In this document: piece after piece, positions 1-7,219 of the stretch
How positions within the stretch are numbered: position 1 is the first letter of the stretch
Layout of the letters: each line of letters opens with the position of its first letter
NCBI GenBank assembly: GCA_035935115.1
Contig: DASYXK010000003.1
Coordinates: 1 to 23,879 of the forward strand
Length of the DNA stretch: 23,879 nt
Origin: TA-20 sp035935115
Lineage (GTDB): Archaea > Thermoproteota > Nitrososphaeria > Nitrososphaerales > Nitrosopumilaceae
Direction of reading: 5' to 3'
Program-made: the position numbers and the translations under genes
The notes under the pieces: generated by a model
What the model was told of the DNA's origin: nothing
The model's database searches: none
Seen by the model: the letters and a program-made list of their open reading frames with translations, nothing else

Positions 1-1
1 A

Positions 2-388
2 ATTACTGCAAATACACAAAATAATCTTAAACTGACATTTTTTGATGCTTTTACAGAGCAACAAGTAACTGGAGATGTAAACTATGACCTCAAAATATTA
101 GATAAAGATGGTAATACAGCAATTTCTGAGACAGGTCTTAAAGCAAAAGGAGGAATTGATACTCAATTGATAAACTTGCCAAGTAATGGAATTTACAGAA
201 TAGAAATTAACATCAAATCCATAGTTAACAACGGTATTCCTGATACAAGTAGAATAGGAATAGGCAGGGGAGATCTTGTCATCCCATCTACTGTAAAAGT
301 TCCAGAATTTGGTCCAGTTACATCATTAGTTCTTGTAATTGCAATAGTTAGTGTGGTAACAGTTACTGCAAAGACTAGGTTACGATAG
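2..388 (+). CDS. C-terminal part of a secreted surface protein with PEFG-CTERM sorting signal (5' end outside window)
   Basis: Frame 2 is open from the window edge to the TAG at 386-388 and gives about 128 residues, so this is only the C-terminal end of a longer protein. The first 95 or so residues look like an extracellular beta-rich domain (alternating polar/hydrophobic pattern, no cysteines). The end has the motif PEFG (codons 302-313), then a hydrophobic helix (about 18 residues rich in V, I, L) and a basic tail KTRLR. That three-part layout is the PEFG-CTERM signal known from thaumarchaeal exported proteins, thought to be processed by an archaeosortase and lipid-anchored. The protein's role cannot be told from this fragment. 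The TTG at 167 is internal and not the start. Confidence 0.8.
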   Translation: MTANTQNNLKLTFFDAFTEQQVTGDVNYDLKILDKDGNTAISETGLKAKGGIDTQLINLPSNGIYRIEINIKSIVNNGIPDTSRIGIGRGDLVIPSTVKVPEFGPVTSLVLVIAIVSVVTVTAKTRLR

Positions 389-459
389 AAATAATTTCTG
401 TATAAATTTTGAAATTCCATAAATACTATTATACAAAATAAAAGTTAGCTTATCATTCC

Positions 460-1191
460 ATGATTCCACTGCGTGATGAAAACCCGAAACCTGTAGGCTA
501 CAAACCTTATGTTACTTATGCATTAATTGCAATAAACGTAATCATATTTTTTTGGGAGATTTCAGTTACAGGACAATTCTACGAGTTTACAAATCAGAGA
601 GCTGAAGAAATTTTTCTTAGCTATGGTACAGTACCATCAGAAGTAACGCATGGGTTAATTGATAGAAATTATGGCGTAATATCATCAATTTTTAGTTCAA
701 TGTTTTTGCATGCGGGAATAATGCACATTGGAGGAAATATGTTATTTTTGTATATCTTTGGTGATAACATTGAATATAGATTTGGAAGAGGAAAATATCT
801 TGCACTGTATCTATTCTGGGGAATAGTTGCAGATTTTGTACACATATTATCAGATCCCTCAAGTGCTGCTCCTGCATTAGGTGCATCAGGAGCAATTTCT
901 GGTGTACTTGGAGCATATCTTGTGATATTTCCTAATGCAAAAGTAATGACTTTGATGTTCTTTGGATTTTTCATTAGAATTATTCGTATTTCAGCAAAGT
1001 GGTATCTTCCGTTTTGGTTTATATTTCAAAATGTCTTGCCAGTACTTTTTGGTTCAAGTGGTTCTGGTGTTGCCTTTTTTGCCCATATAGGTGGATTTCT
1101 GGTAGGTATGCTGACAGGTTTTCTCTACAAAAAAACACACAGCTCAGAATTCATGTATGGAACAAGATACGGATGGAAAGATTACAAATAA
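460..1191 (+). CDS. Rhomboid family intramembrane serine protease
   Basis: The 243-residue protein has the six-helix rhomboid core. Helix 1 is about residues 19-36. The conserved helix 2 motif is H84-A-G-x-x-H89-x-x-x-N93, which supplies the oxyanion-hole Asn. The catalytic serine motif GASG has Ser143, and the general-base His209 lies in AHIGG near the C-terminal helix. All catalytic residues of the family are present, so it should be active and cut membrane-anchored substrates inside the bilayer. The linker after helix 1 (about 37-75) is long and probably faces outside. Start ATG 460 lies about 25-30 nt after an AT-rich box at 424-436. It converges on a small membrane-protein gene 6 nt downstream. 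The substrate is unknown; the PEFG-anchored protein just upstream is a possible but unproven one. Confidence 0.92.
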   Translation: MIPLRDENPKPVGYKPYVTYALIAINVIIFFWEISVTGQFYEFTNQRAEEIFLSYGTVPSEVTHGLIDRNYGVISSIFSSMFLHAGIMHIGGNMLFLYIFGDNIEYRFGRGKYLALYLFWGIVADFVHILSDPSSAAPALGASGAISGVLGAYLVIFPNAKVMTLMFFGFFIRIIRISAKWYLPFWFIFQNVLPVLFGSSGSGVAFFAHIGGFLVGMLTGFLYKKTHSSEFMYGTRYGWKDYK

Positions 1192-1197
1192 TATATC

Positions 1198-1437
1198 TTA
1201 TTTTTTGATTCTATCTTTGAAGAAAATAATTCCTCCCAATACCAGGACTGCTATTCCTAATTTACTCATTATTAAGAGTGAATTACTTAGAGATAACAGA
1301 TCTTGATTTACATCACTGATTAGATGTGAGTGATTTGGATTATTTGTAAATATAGAGTTTAAGAGTGCATTTCCAAGAAAATTGCCAACAAGCAACATCA
1401 CTGCACCAACTATCAGAACAATGTAACTGGATCTCAC
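1198..1437 (-). CDS. Small two-helix membrane protein, function unknown
   Basis: The 79-residue product starts with GTG (1437). It has two predicted transmembrane helices, about residues 5-28 (rich in V, L, G) and 55-74, joined by a polar Asn/Ser-rich loop, and a basic tail KDRIKK. This topology puts both termini on the same side, probably the cytoplasm. No family is recognised. It sits between the rhomboid gene (convergent, 6-nt gap) and the tautomerase gene (divergent), so it forms its own transcription unit. Support comes from the clean two-helix pattern and tight fit between neighbours; there is no motif to confirm it. Confidence 0.6.
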   Translation of the reverse strand: MRSSYIVLIVGAVMLLVGNFLGNALLNSIFTNNPNHSHLISDVNQDLLSLSNSLLIMSKLGIAVLVLGGIIFFKDRIKK

Positions 1438-1501
1438 AGGATCACTATTCTATATTATGGTATATCAAGAAATAAATTCTCCTGACTTACCCGAGAAACA
1501 C

Positions 1502-1678
1502 ATGCCATTAATTACAATCTCAATGTATCCTGGCAGAACACAAAAACAAAAAGAGGATTTTGCTAAAGCAATAACAAAATCTGCAGTAGAAATTCTCAAG
1601 ACCAAAGAAAATCATATCATTGTAGTCTTTGAGGAAAATCCTAAAGAAAACTGGTACATGGCAGGCAATTCTCTTTAA
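1502..1678 (+). CDS. 4-oxalocrotonate tautomerase family protein
   Basis: A 58-residue protein beginning MPLITISMYPG, matching the 4-OT family in length and N-terminal pattern. In this family the initiator Met is removed and the exposed Pro acts as the catalytic base, so the start must be ATG 1502. The same frame is open from ATG 1457 and would add 15 residues, burying that Pro. The strand-helix-strand order (strand 2-8, helix about 13-32 with KQKEDFAKAIT, strand IIVVFEE about 39-45) fits the beta-alpha-beta fold that assembles into hexamers. The Arg after PG (R12) fits the active-site Arg11 position. The natural substrate is unknown. The gene stands 35 nt before the nitrilase-family gene, with a possible TATA box between them. 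Confidence 0.85.
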   Translation: MPLITISMYPGRTQKQKEDFAKAITKSAVEILKTKENHIIVVFEENPKENWYMAGNSL

Positions 1679-1713
1679 ACTACATTTTTATTTTAACTCT
1701 GTCTACAAAATTT

Positions 1714-2523
1714 ATGACAAAAGTTGCAATTGTACAATTAAAAGCAGATGTTGATAAGAAAAAAAACCTAAAAAAAATTCTTAATTACATAAACAAAGCT
1801 GCAAAACGAGGCGCAAAACTATGTGCATTTCCAGAATTTATGATGTTCTATACCCCCTCTTCTCAATCTACAAAAGAACTTGCAAGTTTAGCTGAAACAA
1901 TAAATGGAGAATTTGTTCATTCAATTTCAAAATCCGCAAGACAAAACGTTATTCAAGTAGTAGGAACTTTTTATGAAAAAAGTCCAAAAACTGATCGAGT
2001 ATACGATACATCTTTTCTTATTGATAAAAACGGTAAAGTATTATCGAAATACAGAAAAATTCACCTTTATGATGCACTTGGTTTTAAAGAATCAAACAAG
2101 CTTTATGCTGGATCTAAAATTGTAAAACCAACTAGAACAACAATAGGAAAGATGGGAATGATGATTTGCTATGATTTAAGATTTCCTGAAATGTCTAGAA
2201 CGCTTGTATCTGCTGGCTCAGAAATTATTGTAGTACCCTCTGCATGGGTAAAAGGTGAGATGAAAGAGGAACATTGGATAATTATCAACAAAACACGCGC
2301 AATTGAAAACGGCTGTTATCTTATTTCGCCAGATCAAGTTGGTAACATATACTGTGGTCGAAGTGTAGTAGTTGATCCGTATGGAAAAATACTATTAGAT
2401 ATGAAAAAAAGAGAAGGAATTGGTATTGTTGACATTTCACTTGCCAGAGTACATCAGATAAGAAAAAATTTGCCACTCTTAAAAAATAGAAGAACAGACA
2501 TCTATAGTGATTTTAAGATTTAA
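1714..2523 (+). CDS. Carbon-nitrogen hydrolase (nitrilase superfamily amidase)
   Basis: The 269-residue protein carries the complete Glu-Lys-Cys triad: E41 in FPEF, K115 in YRKIHLYD and C152 in MMICYDLRFPE. The HLYD motif and the RFPE motif after the cysteine are like those of the Nit/omega-amidase branch, whose members hydrolyse small amides such as deaminated glutathione or alpha-ketoglutaramate. Length is normal for a single-domain cytoplasmic member. ATG 1714 is preceded by an AT-rich box at about 1681-1695. The 3' end overlaps the convergent zinc-finger gene by 11 nt. Family assignment is firm; the exact amide substrate is not readable from sequence. Confidence 0.92.
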   Translation: MTKVAIVQLKADVDKKKNLKKILNYINKAAKRGAKLCAFPEFMMFYTPSSQSTKELASLAETINGEFVHSISKSARQNVIQVVGTFYEKSPKTDRVYDTSFLIDKNGKVLSKYRKIHLYDALGFKESNKLYAGSKIVKPTRTTIGKMGMMICYDLRFPEMSRTLVSAGSEIIVVPSAWVKGEMKEEHWIIINKTRAIENGCYLISPDQVGNIYCGRSVVVDPYGKILLDMKKREGIGIVDISLARVHQIRKNLPLLKNRRTDIYSDFKI

Positions 2524-2989
2524 TTTCTCTAGTTTTGCATTTTATATTTGCACACTGTCTTGTCCATTTTTGTTTTCTAGAATATCTAAAAAGAACAATT
2601 GGCCATGAACAAAACTTACAAGAAATTTTAGTTACACAAAGCATTCCTCTTTGTATTAGTGGCGATGATGCTCTACATCCATTATAATAATTTGAACATC
2701 CGATGAATCTTTTTTTTGTTGTACGAGAACGTATCACCATAAGCTTTCCAATATTGCATTGAGGACATTCAACTAATCCATTTACTGGCGAATTTGTTCC
2801 AAGTATGACATATTTCTTTTTTCGTTCAGACCAAGAAAGATATCCATTTTTATCATAGTATTGTTTAATCTCGTTTTTCATCTTTACAATTTTTCTTTCA
2901 TTAATTTTGACAGAGTTTCTTGAATCCACTGTTTTCTTCTTTACTGAGATCTGAATCTGCGGAATTTTTTTTCCTTGCATCCCTGTCAT
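2513..2989 (-). CDS. Stand-alone topoisomerase-type zinc-finger protein
   Basis: The 158-residue product has a basic N-terminal half (Lys-rich, residues 5-60) and a C-terminal half with two cysteine clusters. The first, C75-P-Q-C78 ... C98 ... C105, with RFIGCSNY, GC and a following PLIQRG, matches the C4 zinc finger found at the C-terminus of bacterial and archaeal topoisomerase I. The second (C124-x2-C127 ... C146-x4-C151) looks like another zinc site. There is no topoisomerase catalytic domain, so it is probably a single-strand DNA or RNA binding accessory protein. ATG 2989 is used; M4 and M37 are alternatives. It shares a TATA element at 3020-3033 with the divergent thiolase gene. Confidence 0.8.
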   Translation of the reverse strand: MTGMQGKKIPQIQISVKKKTVDSRNSVKINERKIVKMKNEIKQYYDKNGYLSWSERKKKYVILGTNSPVNGLVECPQCNIGKLMVIRSRTTKKRFIGCSNYYNGCRASSPLIQRGMLCVTKISCKFCSWPIVLFRYSRKQKWTRQCANIKCKTREIKS

Positions 2990-3019
2990 ATCATCATCTT
3001 GTAATTGAACATTAGTGAA

Positions 3020-3033
3020 GAATTTTTATAGGG
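3020..3033. promoter_or_regulatory. Bidirectional TATA element between zinc-finger and thiolase genes
   Basis: The box GAATTTTTATAGGG reads TTTTTATA on the + strand, 23 nt before the GTG of the thiolase gene, and TATAAAAA on the - strand, about 32 nt before the ATG of the zinc-finger gene. Both distances suit archaeal TBP/TFB promoters and give very short leaders. No other TATA-like box lies in the 63-nt gap, so both genes probably depend on it. Confidence 0.5.
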
Positions 3034-3052
3034 AATCGAGTCAGCGAAATTT

Positions 3053-4199
<1,147 letters not shown>

Positions 4200-4207
<8 letters not shown>

Positions 4208-4574
4208 ATTGTTAACAAAAGAGGAATTCATCAATAGTGCCAAAGAAGGTAAGGTTCTTACCCGAAAATGCACAAAATGTGGACATTTACACCTAGTTAC
4301 CACCTATTTCTGCCAAAATTGTGGAAATAAGGGATTTGAAAATGTGTTCATTGAGGGAAAAGGCTCAGTTGTCACATATACCATAATAACGGTTCCACCA
4401 GACGGATTTGAAAAATACGTTCCATATGCTTGGGTGGTAATGAATCTAGATGCTATAGATCTTCGAATTTCGGGATTTATGCCAAATATACAGTCTCCAG
4501 CAGATCTTCCACTTGGGACAAGAATAAAAATTGCTGGATATGACGAACGTGGAATGTTGATTGAAAAACTGTAA
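4200..4574 (+). CDS. DUF35 zinc-ribbon/OB-fold protein, thiolase partner
   Basis: From GTG 4200 the protein is 124 residues. An N-terminal helix (LTKEEFINSAKEG) is followed by a rubredoxin-like zinc ribbon, with CTKCG and, after a short loop, CQNCG, and then an OB-fold with the typical strand GKGSVVTYTIITVPPDGF. These are the two domains of DUF35 proteins, which bridge thiolase and downstream condensing enzymes and bind CoA esters. The frame is open from ATG 4158, but residues before 4200 only mirror the thiolase gene in another frame. TTG 4209 is a second possible start. The 8-nt overlap with the thiolase gene implies translational coupling and a shared complex. Confidence 0.88.
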
Positions 4575-4644
4575 ATCAAATTTATTAAACTGATTAAAAA
4601 AAACATAAAATAGTTCTTTTATAATTTTATACAAAACTGATCGC

Positions 4645-4806
4645 ATGTCAGTTGATGTTGTATGCGGAAAATGCGGTGCTAAAATTGCGAATATGCGCAT
4701 GTTAAAATCTGTTAAAGAAGTTATCAGACCATACAACAACAAATGTCCTTCTTGCGGACAAACACTTTCGTCTTCTGAGTTTACTGTAGATGTACAGAAA
4801 AACTGA
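4645..4806 (+). CDS. Small zinc-ribbon protein (53 aa)
   Basis: ATG 4645 to TGA 4804-4806 gives 53 residues with two knuckles: C7-G-K-C10 near the start and C34-P-S-C37 in CPSCGQTL, 23 residues apart, separated by a basic helix. That spacing is right for one compact zinc ribbon. A strong TATA-like stretch (CTTTTATAATTTTATA, about 4616-4631) lies 14-25 nt before the ATG, so it seems to be its own leaderless unit. Function is unknown; small zinc ribbons like this are common in archaea and usually bind nucleic acid or a protein partner. The even cysteine pattern, promoter and codon use comparable with the neighbours support it as real. Confidence 0.75.
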   Translation: MSVDVVCGKCGAKIANMRMLKSVKEVIRPYNNKCPSCGQTLSSSEFTVDVQKN

Positions 4807-4873
4807 TCAAAAGTACTAGTTTAAGGATCAATTTAGTCACAAATCTTATTTACCGATACTATCTAGACATGCC

Positions 4874-6967
4874 ATGGAACTGAGTGAAGACTTTGGTGAG
4901 CAAAAGCGAGGAGGCATTTTACAATCAGCATCAAAACGTGTAAGAATGATCTTTTCTGTAATGGCAAGTCCAAACAGGATCGATATTTTACGTATTTTAA
5001 ATTCAAAAGGTCCTCTTACTTATTCAGAGCTAAAATCTCTTGCGGGATTTAAATCAAAAAAAGAAAGCGGTAAATTTGCATATCACTTAAGAAAACTACT
5101 AAGACAATCTCTAGTAGCTCTGAATAAATCAGAAAGGCGTTACACTATTACAAATTTAGGAAAGCTAGTTCTAAGTCTTGCTAGACAAATTGAAGAACGC
5201 TCTATAATAGAAAGCGGCAAGATGTATGTTCGAACCTCACATGAATCAATAGAGGAGTTTAACTCACATAAGATAATTCAATCCCTTGTACGTGAGGGTA
5301 GTCTTCCACTTGAACTTGCCCAAAAAATAACTGAAGAGGTAGAAAACCGCATATACAAATTCCAAACCTCATACCTTACTGCCTCATTGATACGTGAAAT
5401 GGTAAATTCTGTCCTTTTAGAGCAAGGACACGAGGATTATAGGCACAAACTTGCTAGGTTTGGGCTTCCTGCCTACGACATTCATGAAATGATAACAAAT
5501 GTGGATGGTATTCATAATGGTGTAGAAGGCCTACTCTTTAAGACTGGTCAAACTGTCTTTGGTGAACATCTAGTTCTAAATACACTGCCCAAGGATGTTG
5601 CTGATTCCCATCTTTCAGGAGATATTCATATAACAAATACTGGCATATGGTCACTTTTACCAGATACAATATTTGTAAACATCAAGGAGCTCTTAGAAGA
5701 CGGTATAGATCTTAGAGGAAAATTCCTTGGAGTAACTAGGATGCCTCCAATAAATACATTAGATGAACTTGCTACATCATTATCGTTACTCACTTCATTA
5801 TTGTTCAGAGAAGCATCACAAGAAGTGATAATGGATGGATTAGTAACAATTTTGCAAAAATATTCAAAAAATCTTGGTGAAGTAGAAGAAAAGATTACAA
5901 GTGCATTTGCAGCAACATCAACTGCTCCAAGATACAGTAAAAATGGTACACTTACTTCCTTTAAAATCTCGCTTGGAAGTGATTCAAAATTAATAGGTGT
6001 AATATTTGATAGTTACAAAAAATATGTAAAATCAACACCTATTCCTTCAGTTGGTATCATAATAGACTATGAAAAAGGCAAAGTCAGCGAGTTTTCCGAT
6101 ATACTTTCTGAAATTATTGCATTAGGTGGGCGTGTAAGCTTTTCAAAGGGCATTATATCCAATAAAGGAATCTTACGGGGAGATACAAAAATTACCGGGA
6201 CTACAATTAATCTTCAGTCACTTTCAATTAACATGCCTAGGCTTGCATTTGAATCCAATAAAGATGAAACATACTTTAGAGCGCGTCTTGCACTATTAAT
6301 GAAGCCTGCACTTGCAGCAATGTCACTTAGGAAGAAGGAAATATCAGATCTAACTAGACGTGGACTTAATCCAATTCTTGCAAATAATACTCAATACATG
6401 CAAAAGGGCTCAGTTACCTTAGTAGTTAATCTGATCGGCTTAAAGGAAGCAGTATTTGGAATACTTGGATATGAAAACAACAAGGCTGGGCAAGAAATAT
6501 TCTCTAAAGTCATAGCGACAGCAATGGAAGTAGCAACCAAGAAAGGAAAAGAGATGGGCGATAATGTTACCATATCTATGACTGAAAGTGATGCTGCCGC
6601 ACGATTTTCAGCCTTGGATGGGGAAAAATATGGCAAGATGTCTGTTCTCCAGTACGTAGAAGGCGAATCGTATTCTGAAGGAATAGTATTAAATGCTTCA
6701 GAAATAGAGGGAATGAATCTAAAAACAGATAAAATTGTTGAGGCTAATCACATGTCAAAGGCGCTTAATGGTGGATTGTTAGTACAACTAAAAATCCCAG
6801 ATAACGCAGATGTGACAGGAATAAAGAAGGCTATAGAAAAAACAAGCGAACTTGTAAGTTCGTTCAGACCAATACGAAAGGTGCATATTTGTAGTAACTG
6901 TGGCTTAAAGGAAGAAAAGATTACTGACAAATGTCCTACTTGCAAGTCACCCTACATACTAGCCTAA
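4874..6967 (+). CDS. Winged-helix / ATP-cone / inactive NrdD-like fusion, probable ribonucleotide-reductase regulator
   Basis: The 697-residue protein has four parts. Residues 25-108 form an ArsR-like winged helix (SPNRIDILRIL, then AYHLRKLL as recognition region, then a wing). Residues 118-200 align with an ATP-cone, ending EDYRHKLARFG, but the usual KRDG nucleotide-binding start is replaced by RTSHE. Residues 205-665 follow the class III reductase NrdD, with HLSGDIHI, TTINLQ, NMPRLAFE and an RFxxxD-type motif (AARFSALD). Residues 673-690 form a zinc ribbon (C673, C676, C687, C690) at the place of the NrdD zinc site. These four are the only cysteines in the protein, and it ends 7 residues later without the glycyl-radical motif, so it cannot reduce ribonucleotides. 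Since it precedes a class II reductase gene, a dNTP-sensing regulator is likely. Annotations as an ArsR protein or as active NrdD would each describe only part of it. Confidence 0.8.
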   Translation: MELSEDFGEQKRGGILQSASKRVRMIFSVMASPNRIDILRILNSKGPLTYSELKSLAGFKSKKESGKFAYHLRKLLRQSLVALNKSERRYTITNLGKLVLSLARQIEERSIIESGKMYVRTSHESIEEFNSHKIIQSLVREGSLPLELAQKITEEVENRIYKFQTSYLTASLIREMVNSVLLEQGHEDYRHKLARFGLPAYDIHEMITNVDGIHNGVEGLLFKTGQTVFGEHLVLNTLPKDVADSHLSGDIHITNTGIWSLLPDTIFVNIKELLEDGIDLRGKFLGVTRMPPINTLDELATSLSLLTSLLFREASQEVIMDGLVTILQKYSKNLGEVEEKITSAFAATSTAPRYSKNGTLTSFKISLGSDSKLIGVIFDSYKKYVKSTPIPSVGIIIDYEKGKVSEFSDILSEIIALGGRVSFSKGIISNKGILRGDTKITGTTINLQSLSINMPRLAFESNKDETYFRARLALLMKPALAAMSLRKKEISDLTRRGLNPILANNTQYMQKGSVTLVVNLIGLKEAVFGILGYENNKAGQEIFSKVIATAMEVATKKGKEMGDNVTISMTESDAAARFSALDGEKYGKMSVLQYVEGESYSEGIVLNASEIEGMNLKTDKIVEANHMSKALNGGLLVQLKIPDNADVTGIKKAIEKTSELVSSFRPIRKVHICSNCGLKEEKITDKCPTCKSPYILA

Positions 6968-7049
6968 AATTCCCTTAAGCATTGAATAGATCTTTTAATA
7001 TTTATGAATAAAATTTTTTAAAAAAAAATCGTAAAATATAATCTTATTT

Positions 7050-7064
7050 ATCTAAAATTTAGAT
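7050..7064. promoter_or_regulatory. 15-bp palindrome upstream of nrdJ, candidate operator
   Basis: ATCTAAA-A-TTTAGAT is a perfect odd palindrome with 7-bp arms. It directly abuts a TATA-like run CTTATTTA (7043-7050) in the region between the NrdD-like regulator and nrdJ. A dimeric winged-helix protein would suit such a site. Its binding partner is inference. Confidence 0.4.
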
Positions 7065-7091
7065 TAATTTTTTTGAAGATTTATTTGGGAT

Positions 7092-7171
7092 CTACGACGA
7101 TCTAAAACTATGAAAATCGTAGTGGTGTCAACAAAGTTGATCCAAAGTCAATCTTTGGAAAAATATTTTTT
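7092..7171 (+). ncRNA. Structured leader or small RNA upstream of nrdJ: three hairpins and a U-tract
   Basis: Three inverted repeats follow each other: CTACGA/TCGTAG (7092-7097 with 7117-7122), TCAAC-AAA-GTTGA (7128-7140) and TCCAAAG-TCAAT-CTTTGGA (7141-7159). The last is followed within 7 nt by a T6 run (7166-7171), as in an intrinsic terminator. A TATA-like box at 7078-7086 would start transcription near 7105-7110, after the left arm of the first repeat, so that repeat may act as DNA. A second TATA box (7180-7188) then serves nrdJ itself. Either a short RNA of about 60-65 nt or an attenuator is possible; both are inference from structure alone. Confidence 0.4.
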
Positions 7172-7179
7172 GCCTCAAT

Positions 7180-7190
7180 CTTTATTTAAC
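7180..7190 (+). promoter_or_regulatory. TATA box of nrdJ
   Basis: CTTTATTTAAC lies 30-40 nt before the TTG start of nrdJ, which places transcription start near 7210 and gives a leader of about 10 nt. A GGGGAG run at 7210-7215 could serve as a weak ribosome binding site for the non-ATG start. Confidence 0.5.
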
Positions 7191-7219
7191 TCTCTTTTCT
7201 TAGGTCTGCGGGGAGTCAT

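Noticed and set aside
1457..1501. 15-residue N-terminal extension of the tautomerase
   Set aside because: It would bury the catalytic N-terminal proline that the family requires.
4874..6967. Active anaerobic (class III) ribonucleotide reductase
   Set aside because: All four cysteines of the protein are in the C-terminal zinc ribbon, and the protein ends before the place of the glycyl-radical motif, so no catalysis is possible. No NrdG activase gene is nearby.
6968..7219. Cobalamin riboswitch before the B12-dependent reductase
   Set aside because: No B12-box-like conserved sequence is visible, the hairpins are short and separate, and the spacer is too small for a full cobalamin aptamer.
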